NCBI GenBank assembly: GCA_900552675.1
Contig: USAI01000011.1
Location: forward strand, 1 to 40,671
Length of the DNA: 40,671 bases
Direction of reading: 5' to 3'
DNA from: an uncultured Prevotella sp.
Lineage (GTDB): Bacteria; Bacteroidota; Bacteroidia; Bacteroidales; Bacteroidaceae
This document shows, in pieces, positions 15,485 through 25,297 of the stretch. The notes under the pieces were generated by a model. It made no database searches. It worked only from the letters and a program-made list of their open reading frames with translations, and had not been told where the DNA came from. Numbering within the stretch: position 1 is the stretch's first letter; each line of letters starts with the position of its first letter. The position numbers and the translations under genes are program-made.

Positions 15485-17440
15485 TTACAAGAAAGAATAT
15501 TCGCGTGAATAGCGCAACATCTGTTGTTCATAGCTTTCTGTGTATGTCACTTTAATATCGACAATGACCTTACGCTCGCTACCCTTGCCATAAACGGGCT
15601 CTAATACAGGATTGATAAATCCCTTATAAGGTGCAATGTGTAACGAAGCATAGCGTTCATGTACCTCATTTAGCAAGTGGGCATCAACCTTCACAGCATA
15701 GCGTTCAACCAGTGCCTTGGCTGCAGCCAGATCGCCTTCGCTCTTGATACGCTGCACCTCGGCCAACAGTTGGGCGAACAGCGCACGCAATGCTTCGTAA
15801 TCGTTAATATGCAACCACGTTTTACCTTCATGTTGCACCAGTTCAACAGCGCCCTCGGCGTGCTCGAGCACCCAGTGAGCAATGAGCGCACGGTTACGCA
15901 TATGAGCCTCTTCAAGCTGATGTCCTGGGGTGATGCGGCGCAGCTGTGTCATCAGTCCGTTGAGCATATAGCTGTAATATTGAGCTTTATATGCCTCAGC
16001 ATTTTCAAGCAATCCCAGCTCTACCATCTTGGCATCGGCCATATAATAAAGACCAAACAAATCGGCGCGCGCCTCCTCAATTGTGTTTCCGTAGGCCTTG
16101 AGGGCATCGGGCAATACGCCAGGTAACAACTGACCACTGCCATGACCTAAACATTCATGTAAGTCGGTATGTAGGTCGTCGCACTGACTTTCATACTTCG
16201 TCATCAACTTACGCATTTCGGCATCATCAACAAACGCCTCTTTGAAGCCAGAGCCTTCAGCAGCAATGCTATAAGCCTGTGTAAGGTTTCCTATCGTGAT
16301 GCTCTTCGAACCATGGGCCGCGCGTATCCAGTCGGCGTTAGGCAGATTGATGCCAATGGCAGTAGAAGGATACTCTTCACCACCCAACATTGCAGCACAC
16401 ACGGCATTAGCCGTTACACCTTTCACCGTTTTCTTTTTAAAACGAGCATCAACAGGCGAGTGGTCTTCAAACCATTGCGCATTATTACATATCTTACGGG
16501 TGCGCTGCGTGGCCTCTTCATCCTTATAGGTAACAATGCCTTCCCACGTACCTTTCAATCCAAGTGGGTCACCATACACCTCAATAAAACCATTGATAAA
16601 GTCTACCCTACCCTCTTGTTCTTTCAGCCATTCAACCGAATACTCATCAAAGCGTTTCAAATTGCCTGTGCGATAATAGTCGATAAGCAAGGCTATCACC
16701 TTACGTTGCTGATCATTCTCAGCCACCTCGGCAGCCTTTTCAAGATAGAAGATAATCTTACGAATGGCCTTACCATAACGGCTATTCACGGTCCAGCGTT
16801 CCTCTTTCAGTCCGCGTGCGGTCTTCAGCAACTTCGAGTTCAAGCCATACGATGGCGGACAAGCATCGGTTACATCGGTTTGTTGTGCATAGTAAGCCTC
16901 TACTTCAGCCTGGCTCACACCTTCGTAGAAATTACAAGCCGACGTTAAGACAAGATCTTCACCATCAGCCTTATTTACACGCTTGGGTAGCACTTCTGCG
17001 TTAAAGATAACGGGAAACAACTCGTCGCACAGTTGTGCAACCGTTTGTCCGTTGTCCAACGGTAGCTCATCGGCTGGCAATGCCAACACCTCTCGACGTA
17101 AAAAGCGGGCTGTAAAACCTGGAACAAACTTATCGCAACCATAATGATGATAGATTCCATTTGAGAACCACACGCGCTTAAGATACACCTCGAAGGCGCG
17201 ATAAGCGGGCGTGCGCTTGCCTTTATAGTTGCGATACACAGCCTCCAACAGTTTACGTATTTTGATATTATACTTGCCATACTGGTCGGTAGTAATATCT
17301 CTTCCGCACAAAGTGGCCAGAGAAAGATAATAGATATACTTTTTCTGTTGTAGCGTCAATTGCTCAAAGCCATTCAGACGATAGCGCAACATCTGTATGT
17401 CGGCAAACTTCTCGTCGCTATAGAAATTCTGTTTAGCCAT
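15485..17440 (-). CDS. Dipeptidyl peptidase III (M49 zinc metallopeptidase)
   Basis: Removes dipeptides from the N-terminus of short peptides using Zn2+. The 651-aa protein carries the M49 zinc motif HECLGH (residues 428-433) and the second motif EEARAD (455-460), with normal spacing; the family consensus is HExxGH ... EExRAE/D. The product starts MAKQNFYSDEKF without a signal peptide, so it is placed in the cytoplasm. Length is close to that of other bacterial members, which are usually 650-700 aa, and no domain is missing. The gene begins 21 nt after the stop of the TPR protein, so the two are probably co-transcribed. Confidence 0.93.
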   Translation of the reverse strand: MAKQNFYSDEKFADIQMLRYRLNGFEQLTLQQKKYIYYLSLATLCGRDITTDQYGKYNIKIRKLLEAVYRNYKGKRTPAYRAFEVYLKRVWFSNGIYHHYGCDKFVPGFTARFLRREVLALPADELPLDNGQTVAQLCDELFPVIFNAEVLPKRVNKADGEDLVLTSACNFYEGVSQAEVEAYYAQQTDVTDACPPSYGLNSKLLKTARGLKEERWTVNSRYGKAIRKIIFYLEKAAEVAENDQQRKVIALLIDYYRTGNLKRFDEYSVEWLKEQEGRVDFINGFIEVYGDPLGLKGTWEGIVTYKDEEATQRTRKICNNAQWFEDHSPVDARFKKKTVKGVTANAVCAAMLGGEEYPSTAIGINLPNADWIRAAHGSKSITIGNLTQAYSIAAEGSGFKEAFVDDAEMRKLMTKYESQCDDLHTDLHECLGHGSGQLLPGVLPDALKAYGNTIEEARADLFGLYYMADAKMVELGLLENAEAYKAQYYSYMLNGLMTQLRRITPGHQLEEAHMRNRALIAHWVLEHAEGAVELVQHEGKTWLHINDYEALRALFAQLLAEVQRIKSEGDLAAAKALVERYAVKVDAHLLNEVHERYASLHIAPYKGFINPVLEPVYGKGSERKVIVDIKVTYTESYEQQMLRYSREYSFL

Positions 17441-17461
17441 TTTCGCTATTTCTCCTTCACC

Positions 17462-19126
17462 TTATTTATATTTCTTTATCAGTTCATCGGCACGACTATC
17501 ACCCAGTTCTTTCGCCTTTTGCAATGCCTCTAAGCCTTCAGCAGTTTTCTTTAACTGAATGAGTGCCAATCCTTTAATAATATATGAATCAGAATTATCT
17601 GGTGCATACTTCAAGCATAAGTCGGCAGTCTTAATAGCATCTTCATACTGATTGACACGCAACTGCAACGAAGCCAACTCGGCAATGTACAAAGGCTGTT
17701 CGGGGCTGAGCAATGCAGCATGAGCAATGTCGTTCAGCGCCTGCTTATACTGGTGTACCTTCATCTCGCACTGATAACGTATATAATAGAAGGTGGCATT
17801 GGCGCGACCCAACATCAGGGTATCGTAGGCGTTGTAGTCTTTCAATGCTAAACGATACTGGCCATTAGCATCAAGCACCTGGCCACGAGCTAATATATAA
17901 GGTGCCGACAGATTGGTAAGCGGCTGTGGACAAGCAGCTACGGCGCTATCCAGCAATGCAATAATCTCGGTAGTGGGAGCTTTCAGCTGTGTTTTACACT
18001 GAGCTGCTTCATAAAACACCTCGGCATTGCGCATCTTGCTATTTGCCAATTCAATAAACATATCATAAGCCTTTGCATAATCGGCCTTTGAGAAAACAAT
18101 CTGCGCCTCACGATGACGATAAGCGGGCTGTGGATCAATGGCATAAGCTTTTTGTATCTCGGCCATAGCGTCGTCTAATGTCCACTTTGTAAATGTGGTA
18201 TCGGGAGCAAGCATCAATTTCTGATACATCATGCGCGACCATTCAGCATGGGCATCAGCTTTGTTCTCTACATTTTTAAGTGCTGAAGCCATTTCACGCT
18301 GGGCGCCATCATAATTGTTAGCAGCCATCAAGTTTTGAGCACGAGCCACATAACCATCCACTTCCTTTGGATAAAGCGAAATAAAGTCGTCGATATAGTG
18401 CACGCGCTGCAACGAGTCGGTATTCGACTCGCTCGACATCATCAACAGCAACTGAGCTTGCTCCTTATCGCGAGGCATATCAACACGAATGCCTGTTTGT
18501 CTTAACACAGGATCGTTGCACGACATACCCGTAGTTTTCATGCTATCGGTAAACAAAGCATCGGTGCCGTGGGCCTCAGTACCAGCCTGCGAGCGCTGCA
18601 AAAGTGCCAACAGAGCTCCACTGTTATCTACCACAGCGCAGCCATCAACATCGTCTTCTACTTTATCAGCAAAGATGTAGTATGAATATTTCTGCATAAA
18701 ACGCTCGTTCTTCTCTACTGTGAGGGGTTGTACCTTGGCCTTACCGTTCACATTATTTACTAACCATACCTTAGCGCCATCAGTTTGAGGCGTACTGGCC
18801 GACTGCATAGCAACTACTTTACCCGCAACACGAAATTTACAAACATCGTACAACTCGTTGGCGCCCATCATGGTTTCAACATTATGTTTCTGACCTTTCA
18901 TGTCGGTAACTACCGCGCTTGTAGCACCCACAAAAGGTTTCCATGTGCTGATGGCCTCGCCATTGGTGCCCACAAACACACCGTGTGCGGTTGCTATTTC
19001 CTCACCCTTCTGATTATAGGTGGTTAAAGTAAATACTGAATTGGCCGACTTCTTCACGGCCGAAGGCTGTGCTGAAGCTACAGTTAGTGAGAGTGCTGCA
19101 AAGAGCAGCATAAAAAGTCTTTTCAT
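17462..19126 (-). CDS. Exported TPR protein with degenerate trypsin-like domain
   Basis: A 554-aa protein with a signal peptide (cleavage near VASAQ, residue 20). Residues 25-200 look like a trypsin/HtrA-type beta-barrel: GVFVGTNGEAISTWKPFVGA aligns with the strand that normally carries the catalytic His (VTNxHVV), but Lys63 is there; Asp94 (YDVCKF) fits the acidic member; and the nucleophile loop reads DGCAVVDNSG, with Cys163 where GNSGGP has Ser. Residues 235-554 form about seven helical tetratricopeptide-type repeats (for example ADYAKAYDMFIELANS and QYEDAIKTADLCLKYAPDN). Classical serine protease activity is therefore unlikely; a peptide-binding scaffold in the periplasm is more plausible. 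It lies between recN and the dipeptidyl peptidase gene on one strand. Confidence 0.75.
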   Translation of the reverse strand: MKRLFMLLFAALSLTVASAQPSAVKKSANSVFTLTTYNQKGEEIATAHGVFVGTNGEAISTWKPFVGATSAVVTDMKGQKHNVETMMGANELYDVCKFRVAGKVVAMQSASTPQTDGAKVWLVNNVNGKAKVQPLTVEKNERFMQKYSYYIFADKVEDDVDGCAVVDNSGALLALLQRSQAGTEAHGTDALFTDSMKTTGMSCNDPVLRQTGIRVDMPRDKEQAQLLLMMSSESNTDSLQRVHYIDDFISLYPKEVDGYVARAQNLMAANNYDGAQREMASALKNVENKADAHAEWSRMMYQKLMLAPDTTFTKWTLDDAMAEIQKAYAIDPQPAYRHREAQIVFSKADYAKAYDMFIELANSKMRNAEVFYEAAQCKTQLKAPTTEIIALLDSAVAACPQPLTNLSAPYILARGQVLDANGQYRLALKDYNAYDTLMLGRANATFYYIRYQCEMKVHQYKQALNDIAHAALLSPEQPLYIAELASLQLRVNQYEDAIKTADLCLKYAPDNSDSYIIKGLALIQLKKTAEGLEALQKAKELGDSRADELIKKYK

Positions 19127-19198
19127 ATTTTTATTTTACTATTTTTCTATTAATAATTTATACGTAATGATTATGTTTAAAAGGTTTTACACCACTCA

Positions 19199-20866
19199 TC
19201 AATTCTTCAACAACGCCTGAGCATTGTCGATGGCCGCCTGCGTAACCTCGCTTCCGCTAAGCATCTGCGCAATCTCTGTCACACGTTCATCAGCCTTCAA
19301 CAGACGCATCTTGCTGGTAGTGCCTGCCTCGGTTTCTTCCTTCTCTACCTTATAATGAGTGGCCCCCACGGCAGCAATTTGTGGCAAGTGAGTAATGCTG
19401 ATAACCTGTCGGTCAGTATGTCCCATCTCTTTCATGATATGTGCCATCTGCTCGGCCACCCTACCACTTACGCCCGTGTCAATTTCGTCGAAGATGATAG
19501 TGGGCAAGTCAACAGCATTGCCCATCATGGCTTTGAGTGAGAGCATCACGCGAGCTATTTCGCCACCCGATGCCACTTGCGACACCTGTTGCATAGGTGA
19601 ACTTGAGTTAGCACTGAACAAGAAAACTATTTTGTCGGCACCATCAGGGCCAATAGCAATAGGCGTCATCTCTACCTTGAAGCGCACTTTAGGTATTCCT
19701 AACGGCACCAAGCGCTCGGCCATACCTTTCTCAACAGCCAGCGCTGCCTCATGACGTTTGGCCGACAGTTCAGCAGCCAATTTTTCACAGTCGGCTCGTC
19801 GCTGTTCAACCAGCTGTTCTTGTTCTTCAATTTTTTCTTCGCCCGTATCAATATTCTCTATACGTTCAGCCACTGTATTAAGATGTTGTATCAGTGCTTC
19901 AACACTATCAACATGATACTTATGTTCAAGCGAATACAACACGTCAAGACGGTCGTTAATGTTTTGCAACTGTCTGGGATCAAAATCAATATCATCAACA
20001 CTGGCCGATATATCATCGGCAATGTCTTTCACCTCGATATAGCAATTATCGAGGCGCTCTGACAGTTCGTTAGCCTTAGCAAATACAGGAGCGATGTCGG
20101 AGAGATGCGAGAGCACCGACTTCAAATTATTGATAACGCCTCCTTCCTCGCCATTCAAGCACGAGTCGGCTAGATAAAGCGAAGTTTTTATCTCCTCGGC
20201 ATGGCTCATGGTCTCGCTTTTCTGTTCCAGCTCTTCCTGCTCGCCTTCAACAAGATTTGCCTCGCTCAATTCCTTATGCTGGAAACGCAAGAAGTCGGCT
20301 TCAGCCGTGCTCGTTTCAATATCTTTACGCATCTTGGTCAGTAAGCGCACCTCGTCTTCATACTGCTTATAGGCAGCACGATAACGGGCAAGTTGTTCAC
20401 CATCTTTTGCCAAAATGTCGATTACGCTTAATTGGAAATTTTCCTTACCCAGCAACAAATTTTGATGCTGACTATGAATATCTATCAGATGTTCGCCCAA
20501 CTCGCGTAACAAAGTCAGGGTAACAGGAGTGTCGTTGACAAAGGCACGACTCTTACCCGCAGCACTTAACTCTCGGCGCAAGATGCACTCATCGGGTACA
20601 AAGTCGAGGTCGTTTGTATCAAAAAACTGCTTTATAGCACCGTTCTTATCATGGCCTACATCAAAGACAGCCTCAACCACACATTTTGAAGCTCCCGTCT
20701 TCACTTGTTTCACATCGGCACGGTTGCCCAACAACAAGCCTATGGCGCCAAGGATAATGCTCTTACCAGCACCCGTCTCACCCGTTATTACCGAGAAGCC
20801 TGGAAAGAACGGAATGTTTAACTCGTCAATGAGCGTAAAGTTTCGTATGTATAGTTTTTTTAGCAT
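19199..20866 (-). CDS. recN: DNA repair ATPase RecN
   Basis: SMC-like protein acting early in recombinational repair of double-strand breaks. The 555-aa protein has the N-terminal Walker A GETGAGKS (29-36), a coiled-coil middle (about 155-360, rich in Glu and Lys), the signature region SQVASGGEIARVMLSLKA and Walker B/D-loop IIFDEIDTGVSG, then ISITHLPQIAA. The order matches RecN and not SbcC or Smc, and the size is typical. It is cytoplasmic and nucleoid-associated. It follows the DUF4835 gene by 44 nt and shares a unit with coaBC and dnaN, an order I recall as common in Bacteroidales. No LexA-type box was recognised. Confidence 0.96.
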   Translation of the reverse strand: MLKKLYIRNFTLIDELNIPFFPGFSVITGETGAGKSIILGAIGLLLGNRADVKQVKTGASKCVVEAVFDVGHDKNGAIKQFFDTNDLDFVPDECILRRELSAAGKSRAFVNDTPVTLTLLRELGEHLIDIHSQHQNLLLGKENFQLSVIDILAKDGEQLARYRAAYKQYEDEVRLLTKMRKDIETSTAEADFLRFQHKELSEANLVEGEQEELEQKSETMSHAEEIKTSLYLADSCLNGEEGGVINNLKSVLSHLSDIAPVFAKANELSERLDNCYIEVKDIADDISASVDDIDFDPRQLQNINDRLDVLYSLEHKYHVDSVEALIQHLNTVAERIENIDTGEEKIEEQEQLVEQRRADCEKLAAELSAKRHEAALAVEKGMAERLVPLGIPKVRFKVEMTPIAIGPDGADKIVFLFSANSSSPMQQVSQVASGGEIARVMLSLKAMMGNAVDLPTIIFDEIDTGVSGRVAEQMAHIMKEMGHTDRQVISITHLPQIAAVGATHYKVEKEETEAGTTSKMRLLKADERVTEIAQMLSGSEVTQAAIDNAQALLKN

Positions 20867-20910
20867 GATTATAGTTTTTCGTTATTAACGTGGAACACAC
20901 CTCCACCCCA

Positions 20911-21834
20911 TTATTCTTTTATCTTCTGCCAAGCATTATTCTGACTGGCATTAATGGTGAAGAGGATGTCGTACACAGTTTCTTTCTCTTTCTGTGTGCC
21001 CTTACCTTTATATATATTAGCCAACTCATCACGCTTATAGTCGGTCCACAGCATGGGAAGTCGGCTTAGCGGACGGTCTTCATGACACTTTTTCAGGTCC
21101 TTCTCAAGCGCGGTGCTGATGTTTATGCGACCACGCTCGGCATTAGCGGCCATTTCGTCCATTCCTGTTCTGTAATAGTCGTATTGCAACTGCCGGAAAG
21201 GCTTCATGGCACCATCAAGATAGTCGTTAATGATGGCAAAGCGGTTGCGATCGTTATCAAACGCCTTCCATCCTGTATAGTTCAAGTTCTGGCTATTATT
21301 TGCCAAATTCATACAACGCTGCAACACATCTTCGCCTCCCATTGGAGCATAGGTGTCAAGATTAAAACCAATAATAAGATAAGCATAATAGGCGAAGAGA
21401 GCGGTTAGCTGATTATCAACCTGTTCTTCGTTAAACTGCAATTGGTCAAATTGCGCATACTCAAAATTAAAATCGTTATCTTGATTACTGAAGATGGTAG
21501 TGGTGTATGACGAATTATAGGCTGTGCGCGAAGCTTGTATGAGCGCTTTACATGTAAAGAGATTGCTCGACTTATCATATTTTGTGACCGTGATATTGAA
21601 CGAACAGTTAATACGTTCGTTCTTTTGGAACTGCAGGTTAGTCCATTGTCTATCGTTCACAAACTGCGTCAATGTCTGTGTCAGTTCATCAAATACAGCA
21701 TTATCCGTGCCCTGTATCTGGCTGTGGTTAATGGTAATGCGCGCATTCAACTCTTGAGCAGCCACCTGTCCTTTACAGGCTATGCCCAACAGTAGCGCTA
21801 CTCCTAAAATATGGATAAATCGAAAAAACTTCAT
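20911..21834 (-). CDS. DUF4835 family exported protein
   Basis: Function unknown. The 307-aa protein begins with a signal peptide (MKFFRFIHILGVALLLGIACKG, cleavage probably after VAAQ; the Cys at 20 is a weak lipobox candidate). The mature part starts ELNARITINHSQIQGTDN and continues with FVNDRQWTNLQFQKNERINCSF-type strands, features I associate with the Bacteroidetes family DUF4835. It has no catalytic motif. Its position between coaBC and recN is the usual one for the family in this phylum. It is expected in the periplasm or at the outer membrane. The gap to coaBC is 62 nt and holds no promoter box. Confidence 0.8.
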   Translation of the reverse strand: MKFFRFIHILGVALLLGIACKGQVAAQELNARITINHSQIQGTDNAVFDELTQTLTQFVNDRQWTNLQFQKNERINCSFNITVTKYDKSSNLFTCKALIQASRTAYNSSYTTTIFSNQDNDFNFEYAQFDQLQFNEEQVDNQLTALFAYYAYLIIGFNLDTYAPMGGEDVLQRCMNLANNSQNLNYTGWKAFDNDRNRFAIINDYLDGAMKPFRQLQYDYYRTGMDEMAANAERGRINISTALEKDLKKCHEDRPLSRLPMLWTDYKRDELANIYKGKGTQKEKETVYDILFTINASQNNAWQKIKE

Positions 21835-21896
21835 ACGATATCTGAATTTAGCATTATGATGACCATACTCGTATAACCACGAGATACTTTATCTCT

Positions 21897-23099
21897 TTAG
21901 ACCAACAACGACTCTACTGCATCAAGTATATCCTCAGCCACAGCTGCTTTTGGTTTCTTTTCAAACTCTTTGCGGAAGGTGCGACCTATGATGGATATTT
22001 TATTCTCGTCGGTGCGGAAACAGGTGCCCTCATTACGCAAACTGTTCAGCACAATAAAGTCGGCATTTTTCTTTTCCAACTTCTGTAAGGCATTGTTCTC
22101 TTCGTCATTGGTTTCAAGAGCAAAGCCTATCACACGCTGATGCGGTTGCTTCATACGGCCTATCTCAGCAGCAATATCATGGGTGGGCTCAAGTGAAAGA
22201 TTCATTGCGCCCTTCTTTTCACGTTTTATCTTTTCAGTAGCCACTGTGGCAGGACGATAATCGGCTACAGCAGCCGATAAGATGGCAACATCGGCATCGG
22301 CAAATTCACGCACGGTGGCAGCATACATCTGCTCACAACTTTCTACATTGATACGTTGAATATCTTCGTGACACGACAGGGCTACGGGGCCAGCCACCAG
22401 CACCACATGGGCGCCACGACGCTTACATGCTTCAGCAATAGCAAAGCCCATCTTGCCGCTTGAATAGTTGCCTATAAAGCGCACAGGGTCAATTTTCTCG
22501 TACGTAGGTCCAGCAGTGATAACCACCTTTTTACCACGCAATGCCGTGGGCTGCAAACTGTCAAAATAATCGTCAAGCACAGCCACAATTCGTTCAGGTT
22601 CCTCCATACGTCCTTTGCCCTCAAGGCCACTGGCCAAAAAGCCCGACTGTGGTTCGATGAAACAGTTGCCATATTGCTGCAACTGCGTAATATTGGCCTG
22701 GGTTGAAGGATGTGCATACATGTCAAGATCCATAGCAGGGGCAATAAAGACAGGGGCTTTCATCGACAAGTAGGTGGTAACCAGCATATTATCGGCAATG
22801 CCATGCGCCATCTTACCCAATGTGCTGGCGGTACATGGTGCCACCAACATGGCATCGGCCCACAAGCCCAAGGCTACATGCGAATGCCATGTGCCGTCGC
22901 GCTGTGCAAAAAAGTCGGAAATGACAGGCTTTTGGGTAAGTGCAGACAGAGTGACGGGTGTAATAAACTCTTTACCTGCGGGTGTGATAACCACCTGCAC
23001 CTCGGCACCCTGTTTTACCAGTAACCTAATAATGTTACAAGCCTTATATGCGGCTATCGACCCTGTGATGCCCAATACTATTTTCTTTCCTTTCAGCAT
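21897..23099 (-). CDS. coaBC: Bifunctional CoaBC (4'-phosphopantothenoylcysteine synthase/decarboxylase)
   Basis: Carries out two steps of coenzyme A synthesis: CTP-dependent ligation of cysteine to 4'-phosphopantothenate and flavin-dependent decarboxylation to 4'-phosphopantetheine. The 400-aa protein has the flavoprotein CoaC half (GITGSIAAYKA, WHSHVALGLWADAMLVAPCT, APAMD) followed by the CoaB half (VVITAGPTYEKIDPVRFIGN, SSGKMG, AAVADYRP, KIKR and the ETND loop). Both active sites look complete. It is cytoplasmic. Only 4 nt separate it from the exonuclease stop codon, so the two genes are translationally linked. Confidence 0.96.
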   Translation of the reverse strand: MLKGKKIVLGITGSIAAYKACNIIRLLVKQGAEVQVVITPAGKEFITPVTLSALTQKPVISDFFAQRDGTWHSHVALGLWADAMLVAPCTASTLGKMAHGIADNMLVTTYLSMKAPVFIAPAMDLDMYAHPSTQANITQLQQYGNCFIEPQSGFLASGLEGKGRMEEPERIVAVLDDYFDSLQPTALRGKKVVITAGPTYEKIDPVRFIGNYSSGKMGFAIAEACKRRGAHVVLVAGPVALSCHEDIQRINVESCEQMYAATVREFADADVAILSAAVADYRPATVATEKIKREKKGAMNLSLEPTHDIAAEIGRMKQPHQRVIGFALETNDEENNALQKLEKKNADFIVLNSLRNEGTCFRTDENKISIIGRTFRKEFEKKPKAAVAEDILDAVESLLV

Positions 23100-23103
23100 A
23101 TCC

Positions 23104-23955
23104 TTATTTTTTCATATCGCGCATACGTATACGCGTAAGCACTTGTTTTGTATTAAAGGTGAAATCGCCCGACATCATCCAGCCATAATAGCCCGTATCA
23201 CGACGCAACACATCGGCCACCGAGCGACCTTTATACTTACCAAAATTGAATACTTCCTGACGCAGAACCTTACCATCGGCACCAAGCACAGGCTTTCCAT
23301 CAGGGTCCAACACATCGCGCCACACAATGCGACCTGCAAAGTCTACATTGTCGTTTTGCTTTGAAAATTCGGCCAACACATCCATATCATTTGCTAACTG
23401 ACGGTCGGGTTCAGATTGCACTTCTGGATTATACTTATCCAGCTCACCCATCAACACACGATAGGTTGCTTCGGTATCTTGGTCGGCACGGTGCGCTTCA
23501 AAGTCGTCCTCCATCTTTCGTCCACAATAAAACTTGTAGGCAGCTGCCAAATTGCGACGTTCCATCTTATGAAAAATGGTTTGCGCATCAATGAGTCGGC
23601 AATTAGAAAAGTCGAAGTCGATGCCTGCACGTAAAAATTCCTCAGCCAACATCGGTACATCAAAATGATTTGAGTTAAAGCCCGCAAAGTCACATCCCTT
23701 AAACTTAGCAGCTAATGTTGCGGCCAACTGTTTGAAGCAAGGAGCATCGGCCACGTCAGCATCAGAGATACCTGTAAGTTGTGTAACCAGTTCTGGGATA
23801 GGTTTACCCGGATTTACATTAAACGACTCGCGTATCTCCTCGCCCGAAGGCATCACTTTGATGTATGAAATCTGTATGATGCGGTCGTTCACCAAGTCAA
23901 GACCAGTCGACTCGAGGTCGAAGATAACGAGGGGTTTATTGATATTCAGTTTCAT
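23104..23955 (-). CDS. DEDDh 3'-5' exonuclease (DNA polymerase III epsilon-like)
   Basis: A 283-aa nuclease with the DEDDh motifs: FDLESTG (Asp13, Glu15), NSNHFDVPML, and HRADQDTEAT with the general-base His and final Asp. The C-terminal part holds a second small domain (FNFGKYKGRSVADVLRRDTGYYGWMM) of the kind found after exonuclease X domains. It could serve as the proofreading subunit for the replicative polymerase or act alone in mismatch repair; its location directly after dnaN favours a replication or repair role. It is cytoplasmic. The 154-nt gap to dnaN holds two hairpins, so its level may be uncoupled from that of dnaN. Confidence 0.85.
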   Translation of the reverse strand: MKLNINKPLVIFDLESTGLDLVNDRIIQISYIKVMPSGEEIRESFNVNPGKPIPELVTQLTGISDADVADAPCFKQLAATLAAKFKGCDFAGFNSNHFDVPMLAEEFLRAGIDFDFSNCRLIDAQTIFHKMERRNLAAAYKFYCGRKMEDDFEAHRADQDTEATYRVLMGELDKYNPEVQSEPDRQLANDMDVLAEFSKQNDNVDFAGRIVWRDVLDPDGKPVLGADGKVLRQEVFNFGKYKGRSVADVLRRDTGYYGWMMSGDFTFNTKQVLTRIRMRDMKK

Positions 23956-24063
23956 AGCGTATAGTCATGCAATTGTCCGACGTTCCTTCATTCGAGCCTT
24001 TGCATCAGTGATAGCAAGGGCACGTATGATAGGAGATGACGCCGGACAGTATATGTATTGGAA

Positions 24064-24097
24064 AGGAGTGGCGCCTAATAGAAAGAGCACCACTCCT
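24064..24097 (-). terminator. Hairpin between dnaN and the exonuclease gene
   Basis: AGGAGTGG (24064-24071) pairs with CCACTCCT (24090-24097), extended by two more pairs after one mismatch. It lies 13 nt after the dnaN stop. Only a short TTT follows, so partial termination or mRNA processing is more likely than a full stop. A second, imperfect 10-bp repeat (23974-23983/24039-24048) follows. Confidence 0.55.
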
Positions 24098-24109
24098 ATA
24101 TAATAATCA

Positions 24110-25234
24110 TTAATCGTTAAGCAACATTGGCATGACGAGCATCAGCACGTCTTCATTCTCAGGCTGTGTAGCGGGCTCAATGACACCAGCACGGCTGGGA
24201 TCAGCCAATGAGAAGGTAACCTCTTCAGAATCGATATTGCTGAGCACCTCATACAACGACAAACCGTTGAAACCTATATCCATAGTTTTACCTACAAAAT
24301 CGCAAGGCAACGACTCGTTAGCGCTAGTAGCGAAGTCGATATCGTTGGTGCTGATAGCCAACTTACCCTCTTCAATATGCAAGCGCACCAAGTTGGTGCT
24401 ACGACTGGCGAAGGGCAAAACGCGACGCAAAGCGCTGACACAGCTCTTACGATCAACGGTAAGTTTGTTAGGATTGTTCTGCGGAATTACTGAGTTATAA
24501 TTAGGATAACGTCCTTCAATCAGTCGGCAAATCAGCTTAGCATCGGCCGTAGCAAAGCAGGCGTTGTTAGCATCATAACTAATTTGTACCTCGCCCTCGG
24601 CTTTTGCCAGCATGGTCTTCAGCCAAGCTGCTGGTTTCTTAGGCAAAATAAATGAGGTAGGAACATCGCTCTTCACAGTGAAGTTGCGGTTGCGCACCAA
24701 CTTATGACCATCGGTAGCAACGATTGCCAAGCCATCGGCATTCAAGTCGAAATAAACACCACCCATCACTGGACGCAACTCGTCGTCGGCAGTTGCGAAA
24801 AGTGAGCGGTTTACATTGTCTACCAACACATGAACGTCGAGAGCAAGCGAGGTTGCGCCAGGGGCCAGTTCCTTGGCTTTAGGAAACACGGTGCCATCCT
24901 GTCCTACAAACTGATACTTACCATTCTGATAAACAACTTCAACACCCATTGTCTCGGTGTTTACCTTGATAACGAGGGGCTGCTCGTCAAGTTCTTTTAC
25001 AGCATCAAGAATATTGCGATTAGGGATACCAATGATACATTCGCCCTCACAGCCATCAATGGGCAACTCGGCCGACATTACATTCTCTTTGTCACTGGCT
25101 GTAACCACAAGTTTGCCATTGCTCACCTCGAAGAGGAAGCAATCAAGGATGGGCATAGAGCTCTTACTGTTTATCACTTTCACCAAAGTCTGTAGCTGAC
25201 TGTTTAACAAGCTACTTGAAACTGTAAATTGCAT
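24110..25234 (-). CDS. dnaN: DNA polymerase III beta subunit (sliding clamp)
   Basis: Forms the ring-shaped dimer that tethers the replicative polymerase and many repair proteins to DNA. The 374-aa length fits three clamp domains; recognisable parts are the start MQFTVSSSLL, the FLFEV/LVVTASDKEN region of domain 1, ATDGHKLVRN in domain 2, GRYPNYNSVIP, and the C-terminal VMPMLLND in place of the common VMPMRL ending. It is cytoplasmic. It heads the minus-strand block and has a strong promoter at 25388-25419, giving a leader of about 150 nt with a perfect inverted repeat. dnaA and an origin are not in view, so it stands apart from the classical dnaA-dnaN pair. Confidence 0.97.
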   Translation of the reverse strand: MQFTVSSSLLNSQLQTLVKVINSKSSMPILDCFLFEVSNGKLVVTASDKENVMSAELPIDGCEGECIIGIPNRNILDAVKELDEQPLVIKVNTETMGVEVVYQNGKYQFVGQDGTVFPKAKELAPGATSLALDVHVLVDNVNRSLFATADDELRPVMGGVYFDLNADGLAIVATDGHKLVRNRNFTVKSDVPTSFILPKKPAAWLKTMLAKAEGEVQISYDANNACFATADAKLICRLIEGRYPNYNSVIPQNNPNKLTVDRKSCVSALRRVLPFASRSTNLVRLHIEEGKLAISTNDIDFATSANESLPCDFVGKTMDIGFNGLSLYEVLSNIDSEEVTFSLADPSRAGVIEPATQPENEDVLMLVMPMLLND

Positions 25235-25297
25235 AGTGTGTATATTTTTTATATTTTTACCAGATTAATAATGTTTCTTTCTTTACCAAGCCCTATC

